64,000 nucleotides of DNA from an uncultured Acidimicrobiia bacterium (GCA_903921205.1 CAIXPF010000050.1:1-64000), one strand, 5' to 3'; positions 42,643 to 51,175 are shown, counted from the first letter of the stretch. Numbers and translations: made by a program. The notes: a model not told the origin generated them from the sequence alone.

Positions 42643-43203
42643 TCAGAGCCCGGCGATCCAGCCGGCCACGGCGGCGACGATCTGCTCGTCGTAGCGGTCG
42701 AGCTCGTGTCGTCCGCCCTCGACCCAGTGGTGGGTCACCGGGCCGGCAATGGCCCGGGTCGCGGTGGTCAGCTCCTCGGGAGTGGCGAAGGCGTCCTTGG
42801 TGCCCGACACGAACAGGCACGGCACCCCCACCTGCGCAAAGTGCGCCGTGCGCAGCTGTTCGGGCTTACGCGGCGGGTGCAGCGGGTAGCCGACCAGCAC
42901 CAGACCGGCCGCTCCGAGCCCCTCGGCGACCGCCATGGAGCACATCCGCCCGCCCATCGAGCGGCCACCGAGCAGCACGTCGGACGGCTCGAGACCATGC
43001 TCGGCGCACAGGCAACGCACGGCGTCCACGACCGTGGACACGAGCACCGGGGCCCGGTCGGGGAAGGGCCGGCCGGCCAGGCGGTAGGGGAAGTCGATGC
43101 GCACGCACGGACGCGGGGCGAGGGCCGTCTCCAGCGCCACCAACGTGTGGTGGGTCCGGTCGCTCCCCGACCCCGGGGCGAGCAGCACGGCGGCGGGACG
43201 CAT
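42643..43203 (-). CDS. small alpha/beta hydrolase (KANL3/Tex30-like, dienelactone hydrolase clan)
   Basis: 186 residues. The nucleophile elbow is LGGRSMGGRM, the acid Asp is in VSGTKDAFATP, and the His in EGGRHELDRYDEQ, a full alpha/beta-hydrolase triad on a minimal core. The N-terminus LLAPGSGSDRTHHTL is typical of this group of small hydrolases. Function unknown. Start ATG 43203 overlaps the stop of the J-domain gene by one base (TGATG), so the two are translated together. Confidence 0.88.
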   Translation of the reverse strand: MRPAAVLLAPGSGSDRTHHTLVALETALAPRPCVRIDFPYRLAGRPFPDRAPVLVSTVVDAVRCLCAEHGLEPSDVLLGGRSMGGRMCSMAVAEGLGAAGLVLVGYPLHPPRKPEQLRTAHFAQVGVPCLFVSGTKDAFATPEELTTATRAIAGPVTHHWVEGGRHELDRYDEQIVAAVAGWIAGL

Positions 43204-43919
43204 CAGCCCAGCAGGATACGGCGGGCCTCGCTCAGTTCGGCGATGCGCTCGGCCGCCGCGCTCTCGAGCCCACCGTGGTCGGGATGCGCCTCGCGCAGCG
43301 CGTCGCGGTAGGCCCGGCGGATGTCCCGTGTGGCCGGGTCCTGCCCGTCGGCGAAGCCCAACACCCCGAGGGCCCAGGCGATGGGGTCGCTGCCCAGGCT
43401 CTTCCAGGCCATCGAGGCCCCGCCGGCACCGGTCACGTGTGCGACGAAGCGCTCGTCGAGCGGACCGGACCAGCGCAACGCCTTGCGCAGCGCGGCGAAC
43501 ACCCCCGACTGGGTGGCGGCGGGCAGGTTGCCGGCGGCGTAGACCGCCCCGAGCACGTTGACCATCGGGGAGCCGCTGCCGACCGTCAGGACGAACCGCG
43601 GCCCCCGGGAGTCCGGCTCGAGGCGATGGTGGGACTTCAGCAAGCCGACCCGGTCGGTCTGCAAGCGGTGGCGCAGGCGGGGTTGCACGATCCGCAGACC
43701 CGCTTCGACCTGCTGCAACAGCAACAGCGTCTCGGCCCGGTCGTCGTCGTCGAGGCTGGGGGCGAACTGGGCCACGATGCCGGCGAGGAGCAGCCCGCCG
43801 GGCCCCGGCGAGGGGTTGGCGGGCAGGTACTGCAACCCGAGCGCCAGTCGCCGGGTGGGCGCGATGGGCCGCGAATGGTAGAGCTCGAAATCGGCCAGCC
43901 CGAAGGGGTCTCCACTCAC
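43203..43919 (-). CDS. protein with C-terminal J domain
   Basis: 238 residues from GTG 43919. The last 57 residues form a J domain: helix II IRRAYRDALREA, the HPD loop at 212-214 and helix III RIAELSEARRIL. J domains stimulate Hsp70 (DnaK) ATPase and normally sit at the N-terminus; here the preceding 180 residues are a helical domain of unknown type (LLLLQQVEAGLRIVQPRLRH in the middle) that may select the client. Its gene is coupled to a small hydrolase and follows the acidic duplicated protein by 56 bases. Confidence 0.82.
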   Translation of the reverse strand: MSGDPFGLADFELYHSRPIAPTRRLALGLQYLPANPSPGPGGLLLAGIVAQFAPSLDDDDRAETLLLLQQVEAGLRIVQPRLRHRLQTDRVGLLKSHHRLEPDSRGPRFVLTVGSGSPMVNVLGAVYAAGNLPAATQSGVFAALRKALRWSGPLDERFVAHVTGAGGASMAWKSLGSDPIAWALGVLGFADGQDPATRDIRRAYRDALREAHPDHGGLESAAAERIAELSEARRILLG

Positions 43920-43975
43920 CCCGTCACCTTGTCAGCTCCGGCGGGCCAATCGGGAACCGGCCGGGCCGAACCGGC

Positions 43976-44827
43976 TCACAACAGCCGGCGCAACCGGTCG
44001 CTGACCCGCCCGGCGACCGCCTCGATCGCCGCATTCCCCGTGAGCTCGACACCGTCGTTGTCTGCGTCCTGCCCGTCGTCAGCAGCGTCGTCGTCGGCGT
44101 CGGCAGCGTCGGCGCCACGGGCATCCTCTGGGCGACCGGTACGCACCTCGGAGCCGCCGGCCTCGGCCTCGATCAGGCGCCGCAGCTCAGCAGCATCGGC
44201 GACCAGCACCTGCCAGGAGTCGGGATTCATCCCGTACGGCACCGCCAACTGTTGCACCTCGAGAATGGCGTTGTGGGCGGCGATGATGGCATCGGCGTCG
44301 TCGGCATCCTCGGACAACTTGTCGGCGGCCACGAACAGGTTGGTCAGCAAGTCGGTGAGGACCTCGCCGTCGAGCTCGATGCCCGGATCGGGGCCGCGCA
44401 GGTCGAGCCGTTCGAACAGCTCGTCGACCCGGGCCTCGTCGGCCTCGTAGACCAGCAGCTCGCCGTCCTCGGTCCACTCGTGCAGGATCCCACCATCCTC
44501 GAGCGCTCCGAGCAGGACCTCGACCTCGTAGTCGGGCCAGTCGGCGAGGTCGTAGGCGGTGCGGTCGCTGTCGCCGTCGAGGCGGGGCATCGAGGCAGCG
44601 ACCACGTCGTCGAGCAGCGCGGCGGCGTCCTCGCGTTGCGCGGCGTCGACCACGAGCGTGCCGGCCTCCCAGCGGTGCGCCATCCCGTCCTCGTCGAGGG
44701 AGGCCCGCACCAGGGCCAGGGCCTCCTCGGGCCAGCCGGCCAGGTCGAAGACCCGCTCGTCGCCACGGGGCTCCCACCAGTACACCAGTTGCTGCGGGCT
44801 GCCGGCCCCCTGCGAGGAATCTGCCAT
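43976..44827 (-). CDS. acidic hypothetical protein with an internal duplication
   Basis: 283 residues, strongly acidic, with no signal or membrane segment. Two similar units of about 50 residues occur at about 26-75 ([19 protein letters not shown] ... [16 protein letters not shown]) and 91-141 ([19 protein letters not shown] ... [18 protein letters not shown]). Each reads as a DLxxWP start, a helix, and a W-x-x-GxLxV strand, like a small alpha/beta protein-binding module. A helical segment (about 150-222) and an Asp-rich linker follow. No family is assigned. The -10-like TAGAAC lies 6 bases before ATG 44827. Confidence 0.75.
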   Translation of the reverse strand: MADSSQGAGSPQQLVYWWEPRGDERVFDLAGWPEEALALVRASLDEDGMAHRWEAGTLVVDAAQREDAAALLDDVVAASMPRLDGDSDRTAYDLADWPDYEVEVLLGALEDGGILHEWTEDGELLVYEADEARVDELFERLDLRGPDPGIELDGEVLTDLLTNLFVAADKLSEDADDADAIIAAHNAILEVQQLAVPYGMNPDSWQVLVADAAELRRLIEAEAGGSEVRTGRPEDARGADAADADDDAADDGQDADNDGVELTGNAAIEAVAGRVSDRLRRLL

Positions 44828-44833
44828 GGCACC

Positions 44834-44839
44834 GTTCTA
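44834..44839 (-). promoter_or_regulatory. -10-like hexamer before the acidic protein gene
   Basis: Minus-strand TAGAAC (lacks the final T) is 6 bases before ATG 44827. A weaker member of the leaderless set. Confidence 0.35.
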
Positions 44840-44964
44840 CTCGCCCCGGCACGAGCTGCCCGTTCACCCGGTACGGGGCCGTCCTCCCACCACCGTCCAC
44901 ACCGGCCGTCAGCCGGCGACCGCACCCAGGACCCGCGGCCCGCAGCGCGACGCCGACGGACCGG

Positions 44965-44970
44965 TAATGT
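44965..44970 (+). promoter_or_regulatory. -10 hexamer of a predicted leaderless glpX promoter
   Basis: TAATGT, 8 bases before ATG 44979. The in-frame ATG at 44967 lies inside the hexamer and is therefore unlikely as a start. Confidence 0.6.
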
Positions 44971-44978
44971 TCGCCCCC

Positions 44979-45980
44979 ATGAGTTCTCGTCAAGCCTCAA
45001 GCCAGGTGCCCGACCGCAACCTGGCCATGGAACTGGTCCGGGTCACCGAAGCCGCTGCGATGGCCGCGACGCGCTGGATGGGTCGTGGAGACAAGAACGG
45101 CGCCGATGGCGCCGCCGTCGAAGCGATGCGAACGGTGCTCTCGAGCGTCGCCATGGACGGCATCATCGTGATCGGCGAAGGCGAGAAGGACGAGGCGCCG
45201 ATGCTCTACAACGGCGAGCGGGTCGGCAACGGCGACGCACCCCTCGTCGATGTCGCCGTCGACCCGATCGACGGGACCACGTTGACCTCGCTGGGCCGGG
45301 GCAACGCCATCGCGGTGATCGCCGTGGCCGAGAAGGACACCATGTTCAACCCGGGCCCCTGCGTCTACATGGAGAAGATCGCCGTCGGCCCCGAAGGTGC
45401 CGGCGCCATCGACATCACCGCCAGCCCGTCGGCCAACCTGCGCTGGCTGGCCAAGGCCACCGGCCGATCGGTGCGCGATCTCACCGCCGTGATCCTCGAC
45501 CGGGATCGCCACAGCGACCTCATCAAAGAGGTCCGCTCGACCGGGGCGCGCATCCGCCTGATCCCCGACGGCGACGTGGCCGGGGCCATCTCGACCGCCT
45601 GGCCCGACTCCGGCGCCGACATCCTCTTCGGCGTGGGCGGCACCCCCGAGGGCGTCATCGCCGCGGCGGCGCTCAAGTGCATGGGCGGCGAGATCCAGGG
45701 CAAGTTGTGGCCCCGCAACGACGAGGAGCGCAAGGCGGCGCTCGACGCCGGCTACGACCTCGACCGGGTCCTCACCCACAACGACCTCGTCGCGACCGAC
45801 AACTGCTTCTTCGCCGCGACCGGCATCACCGACGGTGAACTGGTCAAGGGCGTGCACTTCAACCGCAACGGCTGCACCACCGAGTCGCTGGTCATGCGGT
45901 CGCGTTCGGGCACGGTACGGCTGGTCCAGGCCCACCACCGCCTCGACAAGATCAACCATTTCGGCGCCGGCCAGGACTGA
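44979..45980 (+). CDS. glpX: class II fructose-1,6-bisphosphatase
   Basis: 333 residues of the GlpX family, the gluconeogenic bisphosphatase of actinobacteria. Metal-binding DPIDGT is at 95-100, with the upstream acidic segment [14 protein letters not shown]. The substrate-binding region [20 protein letters not shown] is intact. It provides fructose 6-phosphate, and hence sugar phosphates for wall and glucan synthesis. The start is chosen from the hexamer TAATGT 8 bases upstream. A strong hairpin follows 52 bases after the stop. Confidence 0.96.
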   Translation: MSSRQASSQVPDRNLAMELVRVTEAAAMAATRWMGRGDKNGADGAAVEAMRTVLSSVAMDGIIVIGEGEKDEAPMLYNGERVGNGDAPLVDVAVDPIDGTTLTSLGRGNAIAVIAVAEKDTMFNPGPCVYMEKIAVGPEGAGAIDITASPSANLRWLAKATGRSVRDLTAVILDRDRHSDLIKEVRSTGARIRLIPDGDVAGAISTAWPDSGADILFGVGGTPEGVIAAAALKCMGGEIQGKLWPRNDEERKAALDAGYDLDRVLTHNDLVATDNCFFAATGITDGELVKGVHFNRNGCTTESLVMRSRSGTVRLVQAHHRLDKINHFGAGQD

Positions 45981-46031
45981 GCCGGCCGGCGGGCACCACG
46001 CCCGTTGCGGTCCCGGTGGCATCGACACCGT

Positions 46032-46070
46032 TCGGGGGTGGGCACGGCATCACGCCGTGCCCACCCCCGA
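46032..46070 (+). terminator. strong hairpin terminator after glpX
   Basis: A perfect 17-base-pair stem (46032-46048 with 46054-46070) closes a 5-base loop ATCAC. It is very GC-rich and lacks a T-run, as usual for high-GC actinobacteria. It lies 52 bases after the glpX stop and well before rfbF. The dyad reads the same on both strands. Confidence 0.75.
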
Positions 46071-46078
46071 GCCGCGTC

Positions 46079-46127
46079 CGGGACCGCAAAACCGGGACCG
46101 CAAAACCGGGACCGCAAAACCGGGACC
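46079..46127 (+). repeat. 3.5 copies of a 14-base direct repeat
   Basis: Perfect tandem units CGGGACCGCAAAAC at 46079-46092, 46093-46106 and 46107-46120, then CGGGACC to 46127. It lies directly behind the glpX hairpin in the 328-base glpX-rfbF gap. There is no ORF and no spacer structure; it is a simple tandem array of unknown role. Confidence 0.85.
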
Positions 46128-46159
46128 AATGGACACTGTGGGAGAAATCCTGCGCTCGG

Positions 46160-46165
46160 TAGCAT
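46160..46165 (+). promoter_or_regulatory. possible rfbF promoter -10
   Basis: TAGCAT fits TAnnnT, but there is no start codon at leaderless distance. It would give a leader of about 135 bases to ATG 46309. The rest of the 46128-46308 interval shows nothing recognisable. Confidence 0.25.
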
Positions 46166-46308
46166 CAGCGTCACTGCAGCGGCTCGGTTCGCCGGCCGCG
46201 ACGCCCAGCGCTGCGTGCAGCTGCTGAGCCAGGCGCGGTGACCCCGGCGGAACGGGGCCACCGGTCATCCCGAGCGGACGGACACGGCGGAACGGACACG
46301 GTGCGATC

Positions 46309-47085
46309 ATGAAGGTTGGCATTCTCGCTGGCGGCCTGGGCACTCGGCTCTCCGAGGAGACCGAGCTGCGACCGAAGCCGATGGTCGAGATCGGCGGCAT
46401 GCCGATCCTGTGGCACATCATGCGCTACTACCACCATTACGGCTTCAAGGACTTCAGCATCGCACTCGGCTACAAGGCCGACTTCGTCAAGCGCTGGTTC
46501 GCCGAGCAGGCCCGCTACGCCCACAACCTGACCGTCGACTTCTCCACCGGCGACGTGCAGCCCCACGGCCAGGCCAACCTGCCCGACTGGACCGTGCACC
46601 TCATCGACACCGCGCTGCCCACCGCCACCGGCGGCCGGATCAAGCGGCTGAAGCCGTTCATCGGCGACGACGGCACGTTCATGGTCACCTGGGGCGACGG
46701 CGTGTCCGACGTCGATCTGCACCAGTTGCTCGCCTTCCACAAGTCCCACGGCAAGCTCTGCACCCTCACCGCGGTCCGTCCCCCGGCCCGCTTCGGCCAC
46801 CTCGAGTTCGACGGCGACCAGATCGTGAACTTCGACGAGAAGCCGCAGATCGGCGAGGGTTGGATCAACGGCGCCTTCTTCGTGATGGAGCCCGAGGTCT
46901 TCGAGTACATCGACGGCGACGACACCATGTTCGAGCGCGAGCCGCTGTCCAACCTGGCCAAGGACGGCCAGCTGATGGCCTACCGCCACTACCAGTTCTG
47001 GCAGTGCATGGACACCGTGCGCGACCGCAAGCGCCTCGAGGAACTGTGGGCCGCCGACGCGCCGTGGAAGGTCTGGAACGACTGA
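46309..47085 (+). CDS. rfbF: glucose-1-phosphate cytidylyltransferase
   Basis: 258 residues, the standard RfbF length. The nucleotidyltransferase signature GILAGGLGTRLSEETELRPK begins at residue 4, with PMVEIGGMPILWHIM next; the CTP-type segment FMVTWGDGVSDVDL is also present. It makes CDP-glucose, the entry to CDP-deoxysugars. No CDP-glucose 4,6-dehydratase (RfbG) is adjacent, but a methyltransferase-like gene follows after one base, and the epimerase/methyltransferase operon at 52-55.5 kb may use the product. Confidence 0.96.
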   Translation: MKVGILAGGLGTRLSEETELRPKPMVEIGGMPILWHIMRYYHHYGFKDFSIALGYKADFVKRWFAEQARYAHNLTVDFSTGDVQPHGQANLPDWTVHLIDTALPTATGGRIKRLKPFIGDDGTFMVTWGDGVSDVDLHQLLAFHKSHGKLCTLTAVRPPARFGHLEFDGDQIVNFDEKPQIGEGWINGAFFVMEPEVFEYIDGDDTMFEREPLSNLAKDGQLMAYRHYQFWQCMDTVRDRKRLEELWAADAPWKVWND

Positions 47086-47086
47086 C

Positions 47087-48265
47087 ATGAGCTGGCTCGA
47101 GGCCGCCGCCACCGGGCCGGTCGTGACACTGCCGGACCTGCCGGTGTTCTGCAACGCGCTCTACGCCGACGCCGGCGAGGCCAGGGCCGCAGCGCGGGGC
47201 GACCTGGTGCTGTGGTTCTCACCGGAGACCGGCTACCTGTGGAACGGTGCGTTCGACCCCGCCCTGGTGGCCTACAACCCGTCCTACGAGAACTCCCTGC
47301 ACCACTCCGACCGGTTCCGCTCCCACGTGACCGGTCTGGCCGACCGGCTGATCGACCGTTACGACCTGCACCGGCGCACCATCGTCGAGATCGGCTGTGG
47401 CGAGGGCAACTTCCTGGCGTTGCTGTGCGAGCGTGGCGAGAACCACGGGATCGGCTACGACCCCAGCTTCGACCCCGACCGGACCAAGGTCGTCACCTCC
47501 TGCCGCATGGAGATCGTCCGCGAGTACTACCCGACCGAGCGACCCATCGACGCCTCGCTGGTGGTGTGCCAGCACGTGCTCGAACACGTCACCGATCCGG
47601 TTGCCCTCGTCGAGGGGGTGCGCCGGTCGCTGCCGTCCTCGGCGGAGACCGCGGTGTACTTCGAGGTACCTGACGCCACCTACATGGTGTCGGAGCCGGC
47701 GGTGTGGGATCTCACCTACGAGCACCGGTCCTACTTCGCCGCCCCGACCCTGCGGGCGCTGTTCCGGCGCAGCGGCTTCGAGGTGCTCGAGGTCGGTCGC
47801 AGCTTCGGCGACCAGTACCTGTACCTCGAGGCCCGGGCGGGATCGACCGCGACGCCGACGGCACTCGACGCTGCCCGCACGACGTCGGCCGAGGTCGAGG
47901 AACTCACCGAGCTCGCAGCACGGGTCGCCACCTTCGGCGCCCACGTCGAACGACTCTGCCGCACCTGGACCGAGCGGGTCGCGTCGATGCGCGCCGACGG
48001 TGAGATCGCCATCTGGGGGGCGGGCACCAAGGGTGTGACCTTCGCCAACCTGATCGCCGGGGCCGCCTCGGCGCACATGGTCGACATCAACCCCAACAAG
48101 TGGGGGCTGCACGTGCCCGGTACCGGCCAGGCGGTGGTCGCCCCCGCGTCACTGGGCCCCGGGCTCGCCCATGTCCTGGTCATGAACCCGCTCTACGTGG
48201 ACGAGGTCGCCGCCGAGGTCCGTGCGCTGGGGCTGCAGGCGACGGTCAGCGCCGTCAGCGACTGA
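47087..48265 (+). CDS. C-methyltransferase-like protein (nucleotide-sugar type), zinc ligands lost
   Basis: 392 residues with a class I SAM domain (VEIGCGEGNFLALLCERG at about 99-116) and a C-terminal AIWGAGTKGVTFANL half, the architecture of deoxysugar C-methyltransferases. In homologues the N-terminal part binds zinc through CN-L and CxxCG pairs; here the region reads PVFCNALYADAG ... LWFSPETGYLWN, so the CxxC pair is gone. It starts one base after the rfbF stop and is surely co-transcribed. It overlaps the 2H-GNAT gene by 11 bases tail to tail. Sugar methylation is inferred from family and context. Confidence 0.85.
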   Translation: MSWLEAAATGPVVTLPDLPVFCNALYADAGEARAAARGDLVLWFSPETGYLWNGAFDPALVAYNPSYENSLHHSDRFRSHVTGLADRLIDRYDLHRRTIVEIGCGEGNFLALLCERGENHGIGYDPSFDPDRTKVVTSCRMEIVREYYPTERPIDASLVVCQHVLEHVTDPVALVEGVRRSLPSSAETAVYFEVPDATYMVSEPAVWDLTYEHRSYFAAPTLRALFRRSGFEVLEVGRSFGDQYLYLEARAGSTATPTALDAARTTSAEVEELTELAARVATFGAHVERLCRTWTERVASMRADGEIAIWGAGTKGVTFANLIAGAASAHMVDINPNKWGLHVPGTGQAVVAPASLGPGLAHVLVMNPLYVDEVAAEVRALGLQATVSAVSD

Positions 48266-49175
48266 ACGACGGCCGAGCCGCCCGCCACCGGCGCCGGAAC
48301 TGCCATTCGCGCACCAGCTGCGTGCCGACGCCCTGGCCACGGGCGACCTGGTCGACGGCCACCCCATGGAGCGCTTCGATCCCGTCGACGGCCGCACCCC
48401 AGGCCACGCCGACCACCGTGCCCTCCCGGCGAGCGGTGATCACCAACGGCGCTCGCCCGGCCGGGGTCACCTCCGGCGGCTCCGGCGGCGGTGCCGGCGC
48501 GACCACGCCGCCGGCCATGGCCGTCTCGACCAGGGCGGCCGCTGCCGGGCCCACCACCGTGCCCGTGGCCAGCTCGGTGGCGAGAGGCCCCGTCCCGACG
48601 GTGCGGACACCGTCGAGGTCGACGTCGTCGAGCGTGATCCAGGCCGGCTGTTCCGCCGGACGCACCAACAACGACAACCGTTGCACCCACAGGGTCGCGC
48701 AGTAGCCGGCAAGCAGGTCACAGGCCGCGGCGATTCGGTCGGGGTCCATGCCCGAGCACAGCGTGACGTGGGGAACGAACGGACGGCGCTCGACGCGCAT
48801 CGGCGGACGGCACACCGCCGCGTGCAGGGCGGCGAGGTCGCCGTCGGGATCGGCCACCGGCAGGTGCACGGTCGGCGCCACCGGAGCGAACGTGGTCGGC
48901 GACCCGAGGGTCAGCGACACGGCCCCGTGACGGCGCGCCACCCGATGCAGGCCGGCCATCACCTCGGCCGCCGCATCGGCCATGGCCTCGGCCGCCACCG
49001 TCGTCGGGGGCGCCAACGTGACGTGCGGGGCGATCCGCGCCAGCCGGCGGTCACCGAGCGCCCGACGCAGCGCCTGCACCTCCACCGCGGTGTTGCCGTC
49101 GAGAACGACCGCCACGAGTAGCTCCGGGCGCGGCGCGCGGCGGGACGCAACGGCGGGGTTCGGCGGACGGCTCAT
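48255..49175 (-). CDS. fusion of 2H phosphoesterase (2'-5' RNA ligase-like) and GNAT acetyltransferase
   Basis: 306 residues. The N-terminal domain has both HxT motifs of the 2H phosphoesterase superfamily, APHVTLAPP (His51) and VPHVTLCSG (His136), at normal spacing, as in 2'-5' RNA ligase/cyclic phosphodiesterase proteins. After a linker, residues about 243-306 look like a GNAT acetyl-CoA site: GTVVGVAWG, then VAVDQVARGQGVGTQLVREW with the R/Q-x-x-G-x-G/A pyrophosphate loop; the last strands appear missing or short. Start ATG 49175 overlaps the stop of the ion-channel gene by four bases, so both are made together. Substrates are unknown. Confidence 0.75.
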   Translation of the reverse strand: MSRPPNPAVASRRAPRPELLVAVVLDGNTAVEVQALRRALGDRRLARIAPHVTLAPPTTVAAEAMADAAAEVMAGLHRVARRHGAVSLTLGSPTTFAPVAPTVHLPVADPDGDLAALHAAVCRPPMRVERRPFVPHVTLCSGMDPDRIAAACDLLAGYCATLWVQRLSLLVRPAEQPAWITLDDVDLDGVRTVGTGPLATELATGTVVGPAAAALVETAMAGGVVAPAPPPEPPEVTPAGRAPLVITARREGTVVGVAWGAAVDGIEALHGVAVDQVARGQGVGTQLVREWQFRRRWRAARPSFSR

Positions 49176-50236
49176 CGCAGCAGCAGCACCGTCGGCACCG
49201 CCAGTACGGCCACGGTGACCTGCACGGCGAGGCTGATGCGGTCCCAGCGGCGAACGAACTCGATCTCGCCGGGTTCCTCCTCGCGCAGTCGCGAGTTGTC
49301 GTAGACGATCTGCCCGAAGGTGAACACGATCAGGCCATAGGCCAGCACGTACATGAGGTCCATCAGGACCAGCTCCGACACCTCGGGCAGCCCGGCCAGC
49401 GAGGACTGCTGCAGGAAGACCGTGGTCAGCAGCGCCGTGGCCGGCATGGCGGTTCGGACCTCGATCAGGCGCGGATGCAGCACCAGGGCCAACCAGTTGG
49501 TGGCCATCACCAGGATCAACGGAAGCATCAGCTTCCACACGAAGAGGTTCCGCGAACGGTCGAGCTCGAGCGCGAAGCGCAGCGTGGAGTACTCGGCCCC
49601 CGCCTCCTCCGGATCACCGAAGCCGGTGCCGTAGTCGTGCAGCAGCGGGTCGGCACTGACACCGGCGAGCTTCCAGCCCGGGATCACCAGACCGGCATCG
49701 AGACCGGTCTGCTCACGGTCGGGCAGGTACACCACCTCGTCGGCGGTACGCATCGAGTCCTCGATCAGGATGGCGAGCTGCTGGTGGTCCAACGGGTAGT
49801 CACCGAGATCGAACGGCTCGAAGAACCGGCCCTGGATGCGGTATTGCATGAGCTTCTCGCCGCGGTCGAGCTCGATCGGCTCCTCGGTCAATGCGAGTTG
49901 GGTGAAATCCCAGTCCTGCACGGAGTTGGCGAACTCCAGTCCGGGCGTCGGGTCCTCGTCGCCGCTCCAACGGACCCACAGGTAGCCGCTGAAGTAGAAC
50001 GTGTTCGAGGCGGCGTCGAGGTCGTAGGCGTTGACCGCGTACAGTCCGATGCTCACCTGACGGGCTCCTGCCGGCGGCTCGCCCATCGGCCGCAACGATC
50101 CCGGTACAGCATCGGTGAGGGTGGCCGAGCGCGGTTCGGCACGGCCCGAGCAGCTGCTGACCAGTGCGCAGCCGACCGCCACGAGCAGCACCAGCCACCA
50201 GGAACGCACCCATCGACGGCCTTGCCCGGTTCCCAT
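49172..50236 (-). CDS. bacterial pentameric ligand-gated ion channel (Cys-loop receptor homologue)
   Basis: 354 residues. The extracellular beta domain (about 55-225) has the conserved YLWVRW strand and FDLGDYPLDHQQLAILIED, the bacterial version of the Cys-loop (FPFDxQ type). Four transmembrane helices follow: M1 231-252 (WKLMLPLILVMATNW), pore-lining M2 260-279, M3 289-312 (LMDLMYVLAYGLIVFTFGQI) and M4 333-353, with the short M2-M3 loop LAGLPEVSE as in GLIC/ELIC. The signal segment ends in VSSC (Cys29), a lipobox, which is unusual for this family. A GGAGG ribosome site precedes ATG 50236. The ligand is unknown. It heads a two-gene operon with the 2H-GNAT fusion. Confidence 0.85.
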   Translation of the reverse strand: MGTGQGRRWVRSWWLVLLVAVGCALVSSCSGRAEPRSATLTDAVPGSLRPMGEPPAGARQVSIGLYAVNAYDLDAASNTFYFSGYLWVRWSGDEDPTPGLEFANSVQDWDFTQLALTEEPIELDRGEKLMQYRIQGRFFEPFDLGDYPLDHQQLAILIEDSMRTADEVVYLPDREQTGLDAGLVIPGWKLAGVSADPLLHDYGTGFGDPEEAGAEYSTLRFALELDRSRNLFVWKLMLPLILVMATNWLALVLHPRLIEVRTAMPATALLTTVFLQQSSLAGLPEVSELVLMDLMYVLAYGLIVFTFGQIVYDNSRLREEEPGEIEFVRRWDRISLAVQVTVAVLAVPTVLLLR

Positions 50237-50316
50237 ACCGATCTCCTCCGATCCGCCCGCGCCCGACGCCGGCGCCGCTGCGACGCGCGCCGGGCGCGCC
50301 GCGAGCACAGCGGGCC

Positions 50317-50322
50317 ACGGTA
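50317..50322 (-). promoter_or_regulatory. candidate -10 for the ion-channel operon (leadered)
   Basis: Minus-strand TACCGT, about 80 bases before ATG 50236. With the ribosome site GGAGGAG near the start codon this would be a conventional leadered mRNA. Confidence 0.35.
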
Positions 50323-50351
50323 ACCCAGCACTGCAGCGGTTCCGCAGCGGC

Positions 50352-50357
50352 TACCGT
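50352..50357 (+). promoter_or_regulatory. -10 hexamer of a predicted leaderless trmB promoter
   Basis: TACCGT, 8 bases before ATG 50366. Confidence 0.55.
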
Positions 50358-50365
50358 CGGTCGCG

Positions 50366-51175
50366 ATGGACGCCCCGCCCACCGTCGGTCCCGCCACCTC
50401 GGCCCGCAGCGACGATCGCGGCTTCGGGGCCGATCAGCCGGTGGGCGATGGCACCCGCCCGAGCTGGCACGCCCGGTCGGGCCGGTTGACCGCCCGCAAA
50501 CGCTGGGCGCTCGACGAGCTGGCCGCCCGGGTCGCCCCCCGACGCGCGGACCCCTTCGAGGGCCGGCCCCGGGTGGCCCTCGAGATCGGGGGCGGTACCG
50601 GTGAAGCAGCGCTCGCACTGGCTGCGACACAACCGGCGCTGTTGGTGCTGGTGGCCGAGGTCCACAAGGCCAGCCTGGCCCGGCTGCTGCTCGACCTCGA
50701 GGCCGCGCAACTCGACAACGTGCGGGTCCTCGCCGGCGACGGGCGCACCCTGCTTGCGGCCGCCGAGGCGGTCGCAACGGCGCCCGAGGGCGCGGGTGTC
50801 GGCCCGCTCGAGCTCGTCCGGGCGTTCTTCCCCGACCCGTGGCCCAAGCGCCGCCATCACGACCGGCGCCTCGTCGACGAGCGCTTCGTACGGGCGGCCG
50901 CCTCGGCGCTACGGCCTGACGGTCTGCTCGAGCTCGCCACCGACGACGCGGCCTACGCCGCCGCGATGACGGCGGCGATCCGGGCCGAGACCCGCTTCGT
51001 GCCGGCCGGTCCGCCGGCCCGGGCAGATCGGCCGGCGACGTACTACGAGCGACGGGCCACCGATGCCGGTCGTACCGTGCACGATCTGCGCGTCCGCCGC
51101 CGGCACGATCCCGGCGCACCGACGGCGGGGACCACCCGGTCCACGACCCCCGATCCCGACAAGGGCCACGCATGA
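50366..51175 (+). CDS. trmB: tRNA (guanine-46-N7)-methyltransferase
   Basis: 269 residues. SAM motif I is VALEIGGGTGEAAL and the TrmB signature is FFPDPWPKRRHHDRRLVDERF. It methylates G46 in the variable loop of tRNAs. About 35 poorly conserved residues precede RPSWHARSGRLTARKR, and a basic/Thr-rich tail of about 30 residues follows the core. ATG 50366 is supported by TACCGT 8 bases upstream. The stop overlaps the PPK2 ATG by four bases (ATGA). Confidence 0.94.
   Translation: MDAPPTVGPATSARSDDRGFGADQPVGDGTRPSWHARSGRLTARKRWALDELAARVAPRRADPFEGRPRVALEIGGGTGEAALALAATQPALLVLVAEVHKASLARLLLDLEAAQLDNVRVLAGDGRTLLAAAEAVATAPEGAGVGPLELVRAFFPDPWPKRRHHDRRLVDERFVRAAASALRPDGLLELATDDAAYAAAMTAAIRAETRFVPAGPPARADRPATYYERRATDAGRTVHDLRVRRRHDPGAPTAGTTRSTTPDPDKGHA

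Noticed and set aside
46079-46127. CRISPR array
   Set aside because: Units are 14 bases and contiguous, with no spacers and no cas genes.
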